Source: a virus. From it: a stretch of DNA of 46,037 nt. Below the pieces are notes generated by a model. That model did not search any database. It had not been told where the DNA came from and saw only the letters and a program-made list of their open reading frames with translations. Positions 16,543-24,991 of the stretch are shown here, in pieces (within the stretch, counting starts at the first letter, position 1; every line of letters begins with the position of its first letter). Location: the IMG/VR virus record IMGVR_UViG_3300046096_000407, positions 1-46,037 of that record. One strand, 5' to 3'. The translations under genes were made by a program, and so were the position numbers.

Positions 16543-17220
16543 TTACTGAGCAATATCAAACACAACCACTGTGTATGTATTGTTTCCGGCGGTAGCAAGT
16601 TCGGTACGAGCCCGAACCTTGGTGACTGACTCAGCAGTCGCCTTCCCTAGTCGCAACGCATTCAGAGCCATCAACTGGTATCGGCTGAACTTGCCCTTGG
16701 ACTTCGGTGACAGGTCGAACTGTACCAAGTCATCGACCAGCTGCGGGCCTTTAGCACAGGAGACTACACTACCGACAACAACTGCGCGTTCCTTCACGCC
16801 GGCTTTCTCATAGCCCATCTCACGAAGGGCTTCAAGGTGCTCTTTGACCAAGGTGCCGTCCGAGCAAACTACGCCGTCATCACTGTACCGAACTGTGGTT
16901 TTATCGGCTCGGTCGTCGCCTGCTTGAACAACATAGCTATCTTGCCAAGACAGCAACTCAAACACAATCTCGTCGCCAACAGGCTTCTTAGACTCACGCT
17001 CAAGGAAGTTACCGTTGCTGGCTACGAGGCAGGTCAAGCTGTCGTAGGCCACTTTAACTGCGTCTTTCAACCCGGTGATTGGGTTGGTGATGCTACCGAA
17101 GCTTGGTTTGGCTACTACTGCTTGTGGCTTGGTAGTTACTACTGCTGTGGTTTGGGTTGGAGTTTCAGTCATTGTCTCGTCTTGAGCTTCGAAGTCTGGG
17201 GTTACTTTGTGGAGTGCCAT
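16543..17220 (-). CDS. Conserved phage protein, possible single-stranded DNA-binding protein
   Basis: 225 residues; ATG at 17220. The N-terminal ~40 residues are Thr/Ala/Pro-rich and probably disordered. The remainder mixes beta strands (EIVFELLSWQDSYVV, VKERAVVVGSVVSCAKG) and helices, and ends in a beta strand (NTYTVVVFDIAQ). No zinc site or catalytic motif. Monocistronic: its own strong promoter about 75 bases upstream and a strong terminator after it imply high expression, which fits an abundant protein such as an SSB next to primase-helicase and polymerase. That assignment is inference from context; I do not recognise the family with certainty. Confidence 0.55.
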   Translation of the reverse strand: MALHKVTPDFEAQDETMTETPTQTTAVVTTKPQAVVAKPSFGSITNPITGLKDAVKVAYDSLTCLVASNGNFLERESKKPVGDEIVFELLSWQDSYVVQAGDDRADKTTVRYSDDGVVCSDGTLVKEHLEALREMGYEKAGVKERAVVVGSVVSCAKGPQLVDDLVQFDLSPKSKGKFSRYQLMALNALRLGKATAESVTKVRARTELATAGNNTYTVVVFDIAQ

Positions 17221-17293
17221 GATAAGTTTACTTTCAGTTTTGTTTGGCTGTCTAATTCCAGCCGGGCCAACCAGAGAAGTCTGGGTTTTTGAA

Positions 17294-17322
17294 ATTATAC
17301 TGCCATTTTTTGGCGGTGTCTA
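17294..17322 (-). promoter_or_regulatory. Sigma70-type promoter, leftward
   Basis: On the minus strand TAGACA (17322-17317) and TATAAT (17299-17294) are separated by exactly 17 bases: five of six and six of six matches to consensus. Expected start near 17287, giving a leader of about 65 bases before the ATG at 17220. The -35 box overlaps the last codon and stop of the homing endonuclease gene. Clearest promoter in the window. Confidence 0.85.
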
Positions 17323-17988
17323 TAGTGGTTCGGAAAAATTTTCACTTTCTAGGGCTTGTGGGATTGACCAGCCGCGTCGGAGCCGCTTGTGGACCGGGTG
17401 GTACGGTAGACCAGCAATCTCACAAGCCTCGGCCAAGCTGATTAGCTTGCCGAGGTAGCTGACAAGTCGGTTGTTTCGCTTGTTACGTTGCTGCTGTACG
17501 GCTGTCGCCCACACGCAGTTCTCAGGCGAGTAGCCTAAGTCGTTGTCTACCCTCTCTAGGCTGAGTCCGGGCCGGTGACTAGGGCTCAGGTCCGAAATAA
17601 AATTCTCGACTGAATGCCATCGCTCGCAGACCGTGATGCCGCGCGCGCCGTAGGCTGCAAACTTCGGGCTCTTTTGGCTGTAGCACCGCCTCATCATCCC
17701 GCTGTGCGTGTCATACAAATGGTGCTTTTCCAGCCCGTGAGTAGTGTTTGCCCGCCCGGTTGCGGCCATAACCCCCCTCTGGCCACATCCACAACTCGTG
17801 GTGTGGCCGTTGCGCAGGTTGCTCATCTGGACCTGCCGCGCCTCGCCGCAGTCACAGCGGACTACCCACCTAGAACGCCCCTGCCCCTCTACCTTACTCA
17901 CGAGTGTAAGCCGCCCGTACCTGTCACCGGCTAAGTTAGGCTCTCTACCTGTGGGAGGCTCTCTACCTATAATTTTATTATTAAACAT
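17320..17988 (-). CDS. Free-standing homing endonuclease, zinc-binding N-terminus, EDxHD/HNH-like core
   Basis: 222 residues from the ATG at 17988, chosen because GTAAGGGTAAAT is directly upstream and it clears the primase stop at 17997; a start 33 bases earlier would overlap primase. Residues about 18-70 are a zinc module (GDRYGRLTLV, CDCG at Cys45/Cys47, SCGCG at Cys66/Cys68). The core has YGARGITVCERW (113-124) and LERVDNDLGYSPENCVWAT (144-162), the pattern of phage endonucleases related to the Vsr-like EDxHD family. The C-terminus (LISLAEACEIAGLPY) looks like a NUMOD-type DNA-binding helix. It sits between primase-helicase and the possible SSB gene as a selfish insertion. Confidence 0.75.
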   Translation of the reverse strand: MFNNKIIGREPPTGREPNLAGDRYGRLTLVSKVEGQGRSRWVVRCDCGEARQVQMSNLRNGHTTSCGCGQRGVMAATGRANTTHGLEKHHLYDTHSGMMRRCYSQKSPKFAAYGARGITVCERWHSVENFISDLSPSHRPGLSLERVDNDLGYSPENCVWATAVQQQRNKRNNRLVSYLGKLISLAEACEIAGLPYHPVHKRLRRGWSIPQALESENFSEPL

Positions 17989-17996
17989 ATTTACCC

Positions 17997-20846
17997 TTAC
18001 TTTTCGGAAAATACTGTGCATCCACTGTCAAGCAGCGATTCATAGTCCAACCTAGTAGTCGCTGCTGGTAGGTGCTTAGTGCCAGCAGAGATATCCATGA
18101 ACTGACCACAATCCTTCAGTGCCAAGGCTAAAGAGTCCTCACCGTTGAACAGTGGCTTCATACCCAAGTTCTTGCAGTATATGCGGTACTTGTTGTACGC
18201 TGGCCTCACCGCTAACTCTAAAACTCTACGCCCACCCATGTCCTTCAGTTGGAACTCATAACCGTAATTCAGCTTAGCTTGGGAGTCCGGCTGCAAGTGG
18301 CTCATGTCACCGAGATGCTGCAGCACCCTTACGTACTCTGGGACGGTGTTGGATACCAAGTCTGACATACGGCTATAGCATGCGTTTCTCAACTCAGCCA
18401 TTTCCTTGTCAAACATATCACCGAACTGTGTCTTCAGCACCCAGCCGAATACGCCAAGCCCGAATTCAGCGACTGCGTAGTTGTAGACAATACGCTCCCT
18501 GCCGTGCCCCTTACGCTTGATTTCCTCGGCGCTCAGGGTGTCCAAGTCGCCAGGTTGCAAGCAGTGCTTGGCCCGGGCCGCTGCGTAGAGTGCGTCGAAC
18601 TTCGAGGAGAAGCTCTCCCTGTCCAGTCGCGCCAGCATGTTCTGCAGTATGAACGCCCCGATATGGGACAGGACAACTTGTCCCTGCTGGAACCGCTGGA
18701 AGTGTGCGAACTGCTGAGCCCCTTTAATCCCCGGCAGCCGGCGGAATGTGGCCAAGACCACCCGCTCCAAGAGCGCAGTCTCAGCTTCAATTGCTTCGGC
18801 TACGAACATTGTGGGGGCTGTCAAGGTCTGCTCTGACACACTGGCAAAGCCGTCAGCCCCGCGCTTGCCTCCGCCGCGCATCACAGGCCGGCAGTTGTAG
18901 GCATCCCGCAGCATCAGCTTCAGGGCATGGTGCTTCTCAAACGGCATGTCATTGGGCTTGTACTCGTCCACAAACAGCGGGATGCTGGCCGAAGACATCA
19001 TAAAGCTCTGAATGGCAAACACCGTGGACGTGGGGCTAATCTGCACCGGGTCAGCATGATGGTAGTGCAAGCGCAGCAGGGCAAGGTTCATCTCCGACTT
19101 GCCTGCGCCGGCCTGTCCTACAACGTGCAGCAACGGAAACTTGCCGTAGCACACATGGAAGACGCTACGGTAGAAGCATGCCACTTGCCAGCCCAAGAGC
19201 TTGCCCAGCACCTCAGCAGGTTGTGCCCTAAACAGGTTCCACAGGGCGTCTTGGGCTTTCTCCCTATTCCCTTCCACAGCCAAGTAATCCTCAAAAGAAG
19301 GGCACCGGCTGAGGTCCGAGTGGAACTTGCCTGTCGGGTCTGGGTACCCGTTGAACTTCAGCGGGTAGTCGCCCTGCACATGAACGCTTGGCCTCACGCC
19401 CCTCTCGTCAGCGTAAATCAGGAACCCCTTGCGAAGCTCCTCCTCGTCTGAGCGAGCAGACTTGAACCAACTGAGGCCTTCCTTTTCTACCAGCAGGGTG
19501 TTGGCCCCTGCCCGTTTTGACTCGTCGATTAGCATTTCATACAACTTTCTAGCCACAATGTCGCTGGCCGTAAATGAGATTCCAGTACGCGATACCGCCC
19601 TCTGCATGGCAGAAGAACTTTGGAAGTCTTCTGGGGAGAAGGTCAAGTCCTGTCCTGCCATCTTGCCGGTGAGCGCCATGATGGCACCTGTGTTCGGGTC
19701 TACCAAGGTTGTGACTTCCTTGACTATTCCGCGCATGAAATAGTTCTCAATCCCCTCATCGTTTCTGGTGTAGTACCCGTCTGGTCCCCGGTAAATGCCA
19801 CAGTCGTAACCAGCATGCTCCCCGTCCTCAAGTGGCCCGTCGCCGGCCCCTGCCGTGGGGCCCTCTGGCGCTGCTACAGGGGTCAGCAACTTGGCGAAGG
19901 CTCCGCTGTTGTACTCGTAGGCAAAGTTGTCCTCGACGTACATCAGCATGTTGCAGAGTTCACGCTCCCGCGCCTTGGCAGTGCCGTAGCGAGAGCCGCC
20001 CTTGTGGTTGGCAATCAGGCCTTGGGCCCGGTTGATGAACTGCTCTTCGTTCCAGCCGGATTCACGGGCATACAAGGCCAACTGCATTGCAATCAGGTTG
20101 AAGCCCGCTTCCGACTCACCGTTGAGCAGCTTGACCACCACAGGCAGGTCTTGCTGAATCTGTCCGGGGGTCACCACCTTGGGCTTGCGCCGTTTCTTGG
20201 TGACACCGGCCTTCTGTACTGCCTCGTCGAACAGCAACCCGAACTGGAACCGGAACTCGGGCCGCGCCGGTGGCATGTGCCGGGGCGCTGCACACAAGGA
20301 CTTGTAGGTCTCTGGGGTCAGTGACTCAAGCTCCTGCAGAGAGATCTGCACCTTGTAGTTGCCGTTCTCCCGGACGTTGTAACAAGTCCGCAGCATGCGC
20401 CCCTTGCGCCCAGTGTAGACCCGCAGGTCGGTACTGGGTGTGGAGAGCTTGAATGCGATTTCCTTGTAAACGTCAAACAGCCGGTACATGGGCACCGGCT
20501 TTTGGTTGAACGCTACTTCCGGGATGATGATGTGCAGCCCCTTCTTGCCGCTCAAGTACACCTCAAAGTCGTAGGCCTGAAGCCCATAACTCTGCAGGCG
20601 CTGCACTGTCACCTTGGCGTCAGCAATGGCGTCTTGGATGTCCTCTGCGTCCAAGTCGAAGTACAGTGGGCCGCTGTACTTGGCCGCGTCCAAGTCTTCC
20701 CTTGTTGGCTTTTCTGCCAGTAACGTGTCCACCGCCAAGATGGTCACGAACGTGGGACGCACACCCTCCAAGGTCTGCTCTGCTTGGATAGGCTGCCACG
20801 CTTCCTTGCCACCAATGAGTTGGTAGTATTTGTAGAGCTTGGCCAT
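17997..20846 (-). CDS. Primase-polymerase (AEP) fused to SF3-like helicase
   Basis: 949 residues. N-terminal archaeo-eukaryotic primase: YFDLDAED with Asp64 and Asp66, SGKKGLHIIIP with Ser99 and His105, and the third acidic region STDLRVYTGRKGRMLRT (Asp140). Middle part helical (residues about 230-330). C-terminal ATPase: Walker A GQAGAGKS (577-584, Lys583) and Walker B LFVDEYKP (Asp627-Glu628), as in SF3/D5-type replicative helicases. This fusion would both prime and unwind at the phage fork and replace host DnaG/DnaB. Starts 3 bases after the upstream gene's stop. Confidence 0.88.
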   Translation of the reverse strand: MAKLYKYYQLIGGKEAWQPIQAEQTLEGVRPTFVTILAVDTLLAEKPTREDLDAAKYSGPLYFDLDAEDIQDAIADAKVTVQRLQSYGLQAYDFEVYLSGKKGLHIIIPEVAFNQKPVPMYRLFDVYKEIAFKLSTPSTDLRVYTGRKGRMLRTCYNVRENGNYKVQISLQELESLTPETYKSLCAAPRHMPPARPEFRFQFGLLFDEAVQKAGVTKKRRKPKVVTPGQIQQDLPVVVKLLNGESEAGFNLIAMQLALYARESGWNEEQFINRAQGLIANHKGGSRYGTAKARERELCNMLMYVEDNFAYEYNSGAFAKLLTPVAAPEGPTAGAGDGPLEDGEHAGYDCGIYRGPDGYYTRNDEGIENYFMRGIVKEVTTLVDPNTGAIMALTGKMAGQDLTFSPEDFQSSSAMQRAVSRTGISFTASDIVARKLYEMLIDESKRAGANTLLVEKEGLSWFKSARSDEEELRKGFLIYADERGVRPSVHVQGDYPLKFNGYPDPTGKFHSDLSRCPSFEDYLAVEGNREKAQDALWNLFRAQPAEVLGKLLGWQVACFYRSVFHVCYGKFPLLHVVGQAGAGKSEMNLALLRLHYHHADPVQISPTSTVFAIQSFMMSSASIPLFVDEYKPNDMPFEKHHALKLMLRDAYNCRPVMRGGGKRGADGFASVSEQTLTAPTMFVAEAIEAETALLERVVLATFRRLPGIKGAQQFAHFQRFQQGQVVLSHIGAFILQNMLARLDRESFSSKFDALYAAARAKHCLQPGDLDTLSAEEIKRKGHGRERIVYNYAVAEFGLGVFGWVLKTQFGDMFDKEMAELRNACYSRMSDLVSNTVPEYVRVLQHLGDMSHLQPDSQAKLNYGYEFQLKDMGGRRVLELAVRPAYNKYRIYCKNLGMKPLFNGEDSLALALKDCGQFMDISAGTKHLPAATTRLDYESLLDSGCTVFSEK

Positions 20847-20848
20847 GG

Positions 20849-21322
20849 TCAGACTCCCGGAAATGTAGAGTCGAAGACTGCTCGCTCAAGTATGTATGGC
20901 ACACCCTCTACCGTGTGCTTGTGGACGTTGTGGGCACTTCGGTAGGCTAGTGGGAACTTGACCTCAAAGCGACCTTTATGGGGGATAAAGGAGACTGAAC
21001 TGTAGAACACCTGCCAAAGGAAGACGCCTGCGGCGACCTCGACCGGTGTGTGCCCTACTTCAACGGTCTTGCCGTCACCGTCTACCCAAGTGGAGTGGAG
21101 TCCTCCGTTCATGGTCAAACCAACGTCGGTGCAGGTCAGCACTCTCATTGTCTGGGGTTCGCCGTAGAACAAGGAGAACACCACAAGTTGCTTGTCTTTG
21201 TAGGCGGCGAAACGGTGGGCGCTGCGGCAGGCTTCCCATCGTGATAGGGCTTCCGGGGGGAGGGATTGAGCGAAAGTGTCAGAATACTGACGCTCTAGTA
21301 AAAGTTGTGGATTTTCTTGCAT
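20849..21322 (-). CDS. Hypothetical protein between helicase genes
   Basis: 157 residues from the ATG at 21322. A TTG 96 bases further upstream would overlap the SNF2 gene by 59 bases; the ATG has a weak ribosome site, so the start is not certain. The protein mixes helices and beta strands (QLVVFSLFYGEP, GVFLWQVFYSSVSFIPHKG) with no motif I recognise. Tightly packed between SNF2 helicase and PrimPol genes, so probably part of the replication operon. Confidence 0.65.
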   Translation of the reverse strand: MQENPQLLLERQYSDTFAQSLPPEALSRWEACRSAHRFAAYKDKQLVVFSLFYGEPQTMRVLTCTDVGLTMNGGLHSTWVDGDGKTVEVGHTPVEVAAGVFLWQVFYSSVSFIPHKGRFEVKFPLAYRSAHNVHKHTVEGVPYILERAVFDSTFPGV

Positions 21323-21359
21323 AGGGGTTTCGTAAGTGAAGCGACGGATTCTACGGCAA

Positions 21360-22748
21360 TTAAGTGCCGCGAATCCAGTCTCGAATTGAATCTCGTGTAT
21401 TTTCCACCCGCTTAACAAGGTCGTCGTTGTCCATCAGCATGCCCAGGAGTCGGGTTTGGATGGTGTTGTTGGCCACCGCCACCTTAATCCGGGGCTTGCG
21501 TTTCTGCCCCATCCTGACGACACGGCCAATGGCCTGCCGAGCAAGAAGGGGCGTCGTCGGGGTCTCGACAAACAGCATCTCGCTGCAGACGCCTTGGGCG
21601 TTGAGGCCTACACCTGCTGACTGGGGCTGAGCGACAAGGATGCGCACCGTAGGGTCTTCCATGAACAGCTCAAAGGACTTGTTGCTGTTAGCTTCTCCGT
21701 AGGCGGCGACGGCCTTGTGCCCTTGGGCAGCGAGGTACTCCATGACGTTGCGGGTGGTCATCTTGTAGAACGTCCAGATGATGAGCTTGGAGTCCGTGGG
21801 CAGCACCTCTTCAAGCGTCTGGTCGATAATGTCATAAATGGCACTGCGCTTGTCCTCGCCGCTGAAGTGGGCCCAGTTGCAGACGATTTGCTGTGCTGCG
21901 TGGAACAACTTGGTGCTGGTGGTGGCGTCGATTTTGGTACCGTCACCCAAGAGCAGCAGCTGCTCTTCCATCAGCCGCTCATACAACTTGGTGTGCGCCG
22001 GGTCAAGGTCGTAACTGCAGTCCGGGAACTGCGGGTCCAAGTCCAAGCCGAATAACTCTTCCTTGGTGAAGCGCACGGTCTGTAGCGACAGGTTCTTGGC
22101 TACCTCGTCAAGGGCTTGCCACTGCGTAACCTTGCCAAAGAAGTCTCGCTCGGCAATGTGCATGTTCTCGAAGTGGCCGAAGGTTCTGTAGAGCTTCGGA
22201 GTCTTCTGCTTGATGTAGACATAAGCATCAGTCGGCTTAGAAGTCGGTGTGCCAGTTAGAAGTTGTAGGTTGTGTCCTAGTGAGAGTCTGGCTACGTTTT
22301 TATAGAGTATTGAAGACGGGTTTTTTAGTGAATGCGACTCATCTACGATTAGTTCTAATTCGTAGCTGTTTAGTGCATGATACAACTTCTCGTAATCCAT
22401 ACGAAAGATTGCATGACTCATCACTACGAATCTTGCAGTAATGTTTAGTTTACGTCTTTCTGTAGGCGTCCCACGGTAGTCTGTTACAGAGTCTGTGAAG
22501 CGGCGCAGCCACTTGCACCACTGCGGGATGATGATAGGCGGTACCAAGACCAAGGTGGTGTCCTTGCCCGTCATCAGGCTGACGGCAGTGGACATTACCG
22601 TCTTGCCGGTGCCCACCTCGGAGAAATTGGCGTTGCGTGGGTAAGTGGCCAGCTCTTCAATGCCGGCCACCTGCTTGTCGGCCAGATTGAAGCCGGCCTT
22701 GGTCTGAAAGTCAGTAGCAGCGTCTAGCGCTGCGAAGGTGGGGTACAT
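21360..22748 (-). CDS. SNF2-type superfamily 2 DNA helicase/translocase
   Basis: 462 residues with ordered SF2 motifs: I SEVGTGKT (43-50), II VDESH (Asp136-Glu-Ser-His139), III LTGTPTS (164-170), V-like VAQPQSAGVGLNAQG, and VI RQAIGRVVRMGQ. It has two RecA-like lobes and no accessory nuclease or DNA-binding domain. Phage relatives are thought to remodel forks or branched DNA. The segment 22.23-22.50 kb is AT-richer than the rest. One-base overlap with the upstream gene. Confidence 0.9.
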   Translation of the reverse strand: MYPTFAALDAATDFQTKAGFNLADKQVAGIEELATYPRNANFSEVGTGKTVMSTAVSLMTGKDTTLVLVPPIIIPQWCKWLRRFTDSVTDYRGTPTERRKLNITARFVVMSHAIFRMDYEKLYHALNSYELELIVDESHSLKNPSSILYKNVARLSLGHNLQLLTGTPTSKPTDAYVYIKQKTPKLYRTFGHFENMHIAERDFFGKVTQWQALDEVAKNLSLQTVRFTKEELFGLDLDPQFPDCSYDLDPAHTKLYERLMEEQLLLLGDGTKIDATTSTKLFHAAQQIVCNWAHFSGEDKRSAIYDIIDQTLEEVLPTDSKLIIWTFYKMTTRNVMEYLAAQGHKAVAAYGEANSNKSFELFMEDPTVRILVAQPQSAGVGLNAQGVCSEMLFVETPTTPLLARQAIGRVVRMGQKRKPRIKVAVANNTIQTRLLGMLMDNDDLVKRVENTRDSIRDWIRGT

Positions 22749-23089
22749 CAGCGCACCAAGCTTAGTTGCAACTTGATTCCGTGCGCTTGGCAGTAGGCGG
22801 TGAAGGCCTCTTGGCCCAGCAGACAGGCTAGCTCTCCGAGTGTGCCGCCTTCAGCCGGTCGCTCCAGAATCTTCTTGGCCGTTGTCGCATACATGACAGC
22901 AGCCTCTTGTCCGGCCCACGTTGACAAGTCATACCGTGCCCAGCACAGGTTGAAGGCTGGCCACAGGCTTGGGTCCTTCTTGACAAGGAGGCCGATGCCT
23001 GCTGGCAGCCCGCCCTTGGGGTGGGGTAGCACGTAGGAGGTTGGGTGCTTGGGGGACCAATACCACTTAGCTAGTTGCTTGAAGTTCAC
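22748..23089 (-). CDS. Hypothetical protein upstream of SNF2 helicase
   Basis: 113 residues from a GTG at 23089, preferred because AAGAAAG lies upstream and the overlap with the next gene is only 23 bases; an ATG at 23158 would need a 92-base overlap and lacks a ribosome site. Helical, with many aromatic residues (LAKWYWSPKHPTSYV, SLWPAFNLCWARYDL). No family recognised. It shares one base with the SNF2 start, so the two are probably coupled. Confidence 0.6.
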   Translation of the reverse strand: MNFKQLAKWYWSPKHPTSYVLPHPKGGLPAGIGLLVKKDPSLWPAFNLCWARYDLSTWAGQEAAVMYATTAKKILERPAEGGTLGELACLLGQEAFTAYCQAHGIKLQLSLVR

Positions 23090-23348
23090 GGGATTTTGCT
23101 TTCTTAGTTGGGGTTGGGTCGATTCGCTGGAGCCATGATACGGCAAAGTCAGCTTCATTTGTTTCTACATAGGTGCCTGTGTCGGTCAACTGTTTGATAC
23201 CTTGACCTGTGCAGCGGAAGATTCGGCCTCTGCCGCTATGCTCACCTTGGAACGACTTGACGGTCACCGTCAGCCCGATGTTCGGACTCTTGGATTGGCC
23301 TAGGCCGCCTACGACAAGGCAGCGGTCTCCGGCTGAAATTGGTCTCAT
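23067..23348 (-). CDS. Conserved small phage protein (SH3-like beta barrel pattern)
   Basis: 93 residues; ATG overlaps the previous stop (ATGA). GDRCLVVGGLGQSKSPNIGL, then TVTVKSFQGEHSGRGRIFRC and DFAVSWLQRIDP, is a pattern I have seen in many phage replication regions: a small beta protein with a Lys-rich tail. Function unknown. An SH3-like fold is inferred from the alternating strands and the GDR...G opening. Confidence 0.75.
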   Translation of the reverse strand: MRPISAGDRCLVVGGLGQSKSPNIGLTVTVKSFQGEHSGRGRIFRCTGQGIKQLTDTGTYVETNEADFAVSWLQRIDPTPTKKAKSRELQATS

Positions 23349-23509
23349 GCTAGGTCCTTTTGAAGTTTTTGTATGTCCAGTTTCAGGGCTTCTATTTCCT
23401 GCCTGAGTAGTTCGCCCTCTTGCTCGTTTGCCACAGAGCGTTTGTACTCACAAGTGACGCAGCGGGGGCTGAGCGGTGCAAGGGTCAGGCATTGGTAGCA
23501 GGGTGTCAT
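23345..23509 (-). CDS. 54-residue zinc-finger plus coiled-coil miniprotein
   Basis: A short ORF fixed by ATGA overlaps at both ends (start 23507-23509 over the methyltransferase stop, stop 23345-23347 over the next ATG). Residues 4-20 hold two CxxC pairs (Cys4, Cys7, Cys17, Cys20), a likely single zinc site. Residues about 27-54 form a charged coiled coil (ELLRQEIEALKLDIQKLQKD). It probably binds DNA, RNA or a partner protein as a dimer. Product inferred from visible pattern only. Confidence 0.75.
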   Translation of the reverse strand: MTPCYQCLTLAPLSPRCVTCEYKRSVANEQEGELLRQEIEALKLDIQKLQKDLA

Positions 23510-24105
23510 GGGGTGCTCCATTGTTGGGACATGGCTTTTGCAATTCCGCCGAAGGTAGTGGACCGGAGCTTCCAGCGGTCAGCGCTTGGGGCCAGTATAT
23601 TCTGCCCGCTGTCGGTTTGGTTACCCCAGCGCCGCTTGCCGTCGATGATGCGAGGCTCGACGTACTGGGTTGGCCTGAGCAGCGGGAGACCTTTCAGCCA
23701 AAGACAGGTCTTCTTGCTGGCATCGTGGCCAAATTCGTAGGGCTGGATGATCTGGTCCGACTTACGGATTCGGCTGCTGATTATGCTGATAGGGTTTTCT
23801 ATGGCCCACTTGGGTATGTTGCAGCCCATCAGCTTCTGTACGAACTCAAGTGCATCTTCAGTCAGTTTTGGGTCCCGCAGGCCTCGTGTCGTCCAGTGCA
23901 TGCCGCTGACGCTAAGGTATGTACATGGTGGGTTGAATGTGGCCAGGTCCCACCCCTCATTGATGATGTCAAACACGTCACCCTGGTAGTGGTGGGGGCT
24001 GCCGTCGTCGGCAGGTAGTAAGTCACACGAAATGGCGTCGTGCCCTAAAGCTCTAAACGCCTCCCGTATTTTTCCACTATATTCGCACCCGCATAAAATT
24101 CGCAT
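23506..24105 (-). CDS. DNA cytosine-C5 methyltransferase-like protein (short)
   Basis: 199 residues from the ATG at 24105 (AAGAAAG upstream; further upstream codons run into the ligase spacer). SAM-binding N-terminus RILCGCEYSGKIREAF, acidic CDLLPADD, catalytic-loop-like NPPCTYLS (Pro59-Pro60-Cys61) and IENP (103-106) correspond to C5-MTase motifs I, II, IV and VI. It is far shorter than typical C5 enzymes (300 or more residues), with no obvious target-recognition domain. It may be a minimal phage methyltransferase or a related base-modifying or inactive protein. Confidence 0.7.
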   Translation of the reverse strand: MRILCGCEYSGKIREAFRALGHDAISCDLLPADDGSPHHYQGDVFDIINEGWDLATFNPPCTYLSVSGMHWTTRGLRDPKLTEDALEFVQKLMGCNIPKWAIENPISIISSRIRKSDQIIQPYEFGHDASKKTCLWLKGLPLLRPTQYVEPRIIDGKRRWGNQTDSGQNILAPSADRWKLRSTTFGGIAKAMSQQWSTP

Positions 24106-24133
24106 AAAATACTTTCTTAAGTAGGGTCTGTTG

Positions 24134-24991
24134 TTACATATCCAAGGCAGAGCGCCATCCAATGAACCGCGCAAAACGCGGTGCGTCCTTCACCCCATAC
24201 GCCATACTACGGTATTTAAGGATGCGCCCGGAGACAACCGAGTCCCACAGCGCTGTGCGCTCAGCGTGGGTCAGCTTGCCTGGCGCACACTTGAACTCCA
24301 TGTTTGTCTTGAGGTCGCGGCAAACAAACCCGCCGACCATACCTTTGCCTGTCAAGCCTGCGGCATGGGTGCTTCGCTCCGTCTGACCGAGTTCGTTGGT
24401 GAAAGCTTCGTTCTGGTTTTCCATGGCTTCGTACGCGTAGAGAATTACAGCCTCCGCATCAGAAAAGGGCTTCATCTTCAGCATATCCTGTGACTTAGCA
24501 GTGCTGCGACCGTACTTGTACTCGGCGTCGAGGTTCCGCAGAATAGCCCCTTCAAAGCCTTGCTCAAGTGAGTCAGAGTAGTAGGCGTCAAGTTGGGCCT
24601 GTGACTCAATCAAGGTCTGAGTAAGCACTTGTATGAACGCTGGCAGGTCCCGCGCCCTCAACCGGGCCAAGCGTTCAGCATAAGTCCCGCCCCCGCTCAA
24701 GTCGTCGAACACGTAGAACGTGAATTCTGGCTCACCTTCGTGAGACATCACCGCAGAGTTGGTTGCGCGGTAGCAGTCCGGCGCAGCCGCCGAACCGGCG
24801 ATGACTTCCCCATCCAAGTTCTGGTACTTTGACAGCACCTCTCGGATGTGCAGATTCGGGACCGGCTTGAGCGACCGGGTGAGCGCCCCTCCGAACTTGG
24901 TGACGACGCGGATTCCATCGAGCTTGATAGATGCTAATTTTGGAAATTCTACAGGGCCTGCGGCCTCACATGCCAGGTTAGTCTTAAACAT
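24134..24991 (-). CDS. ATP-dependent DNA ligase
   Basis: 285 residues. Nucleotidyltransferase motifs: I SIKLDGIR (adenylated Lys23), III LDGE (59-62), IIIa FYVFDDL (92-98), IV EGAILR (147-152), V LKMKPF (171-176). The C-terminal ~90 residues (GMVGGFVCRDL ...) form the OB-fold. Minimal phage ligase, like T7 in size class but smaller. It seals nicks using ATP during phage replication. Start ATG at 24991 is directly adjacent to the stop of the upstream small gene. Confidence 0.92.
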   Translation of the reverse strand: MFKTNLACEAAGPVEFPKLASIKLDGIRVVTKFGGALTRSLKPVPNLHIREVLSKYQNLDGEVIAGSAAAPDCYRATNSAVMSHEGEPEFTFYVFDDLSGGGTYAERLARLRARDLPAFIQVLTQTLIESQAQLDAYYSDSLEQGFEGAILRNLDAEYKYGRSTAKSQDMLKMKPFSDAEAVILYAYEAMENQNEAFTNELGQTERSTHAAGLTGKGMVGGFVCRDLKTNMEFKCAPGKLTHAERTALWDSVVSGRILKYRSMAYGVKDAPRFARFIGWRSALDM

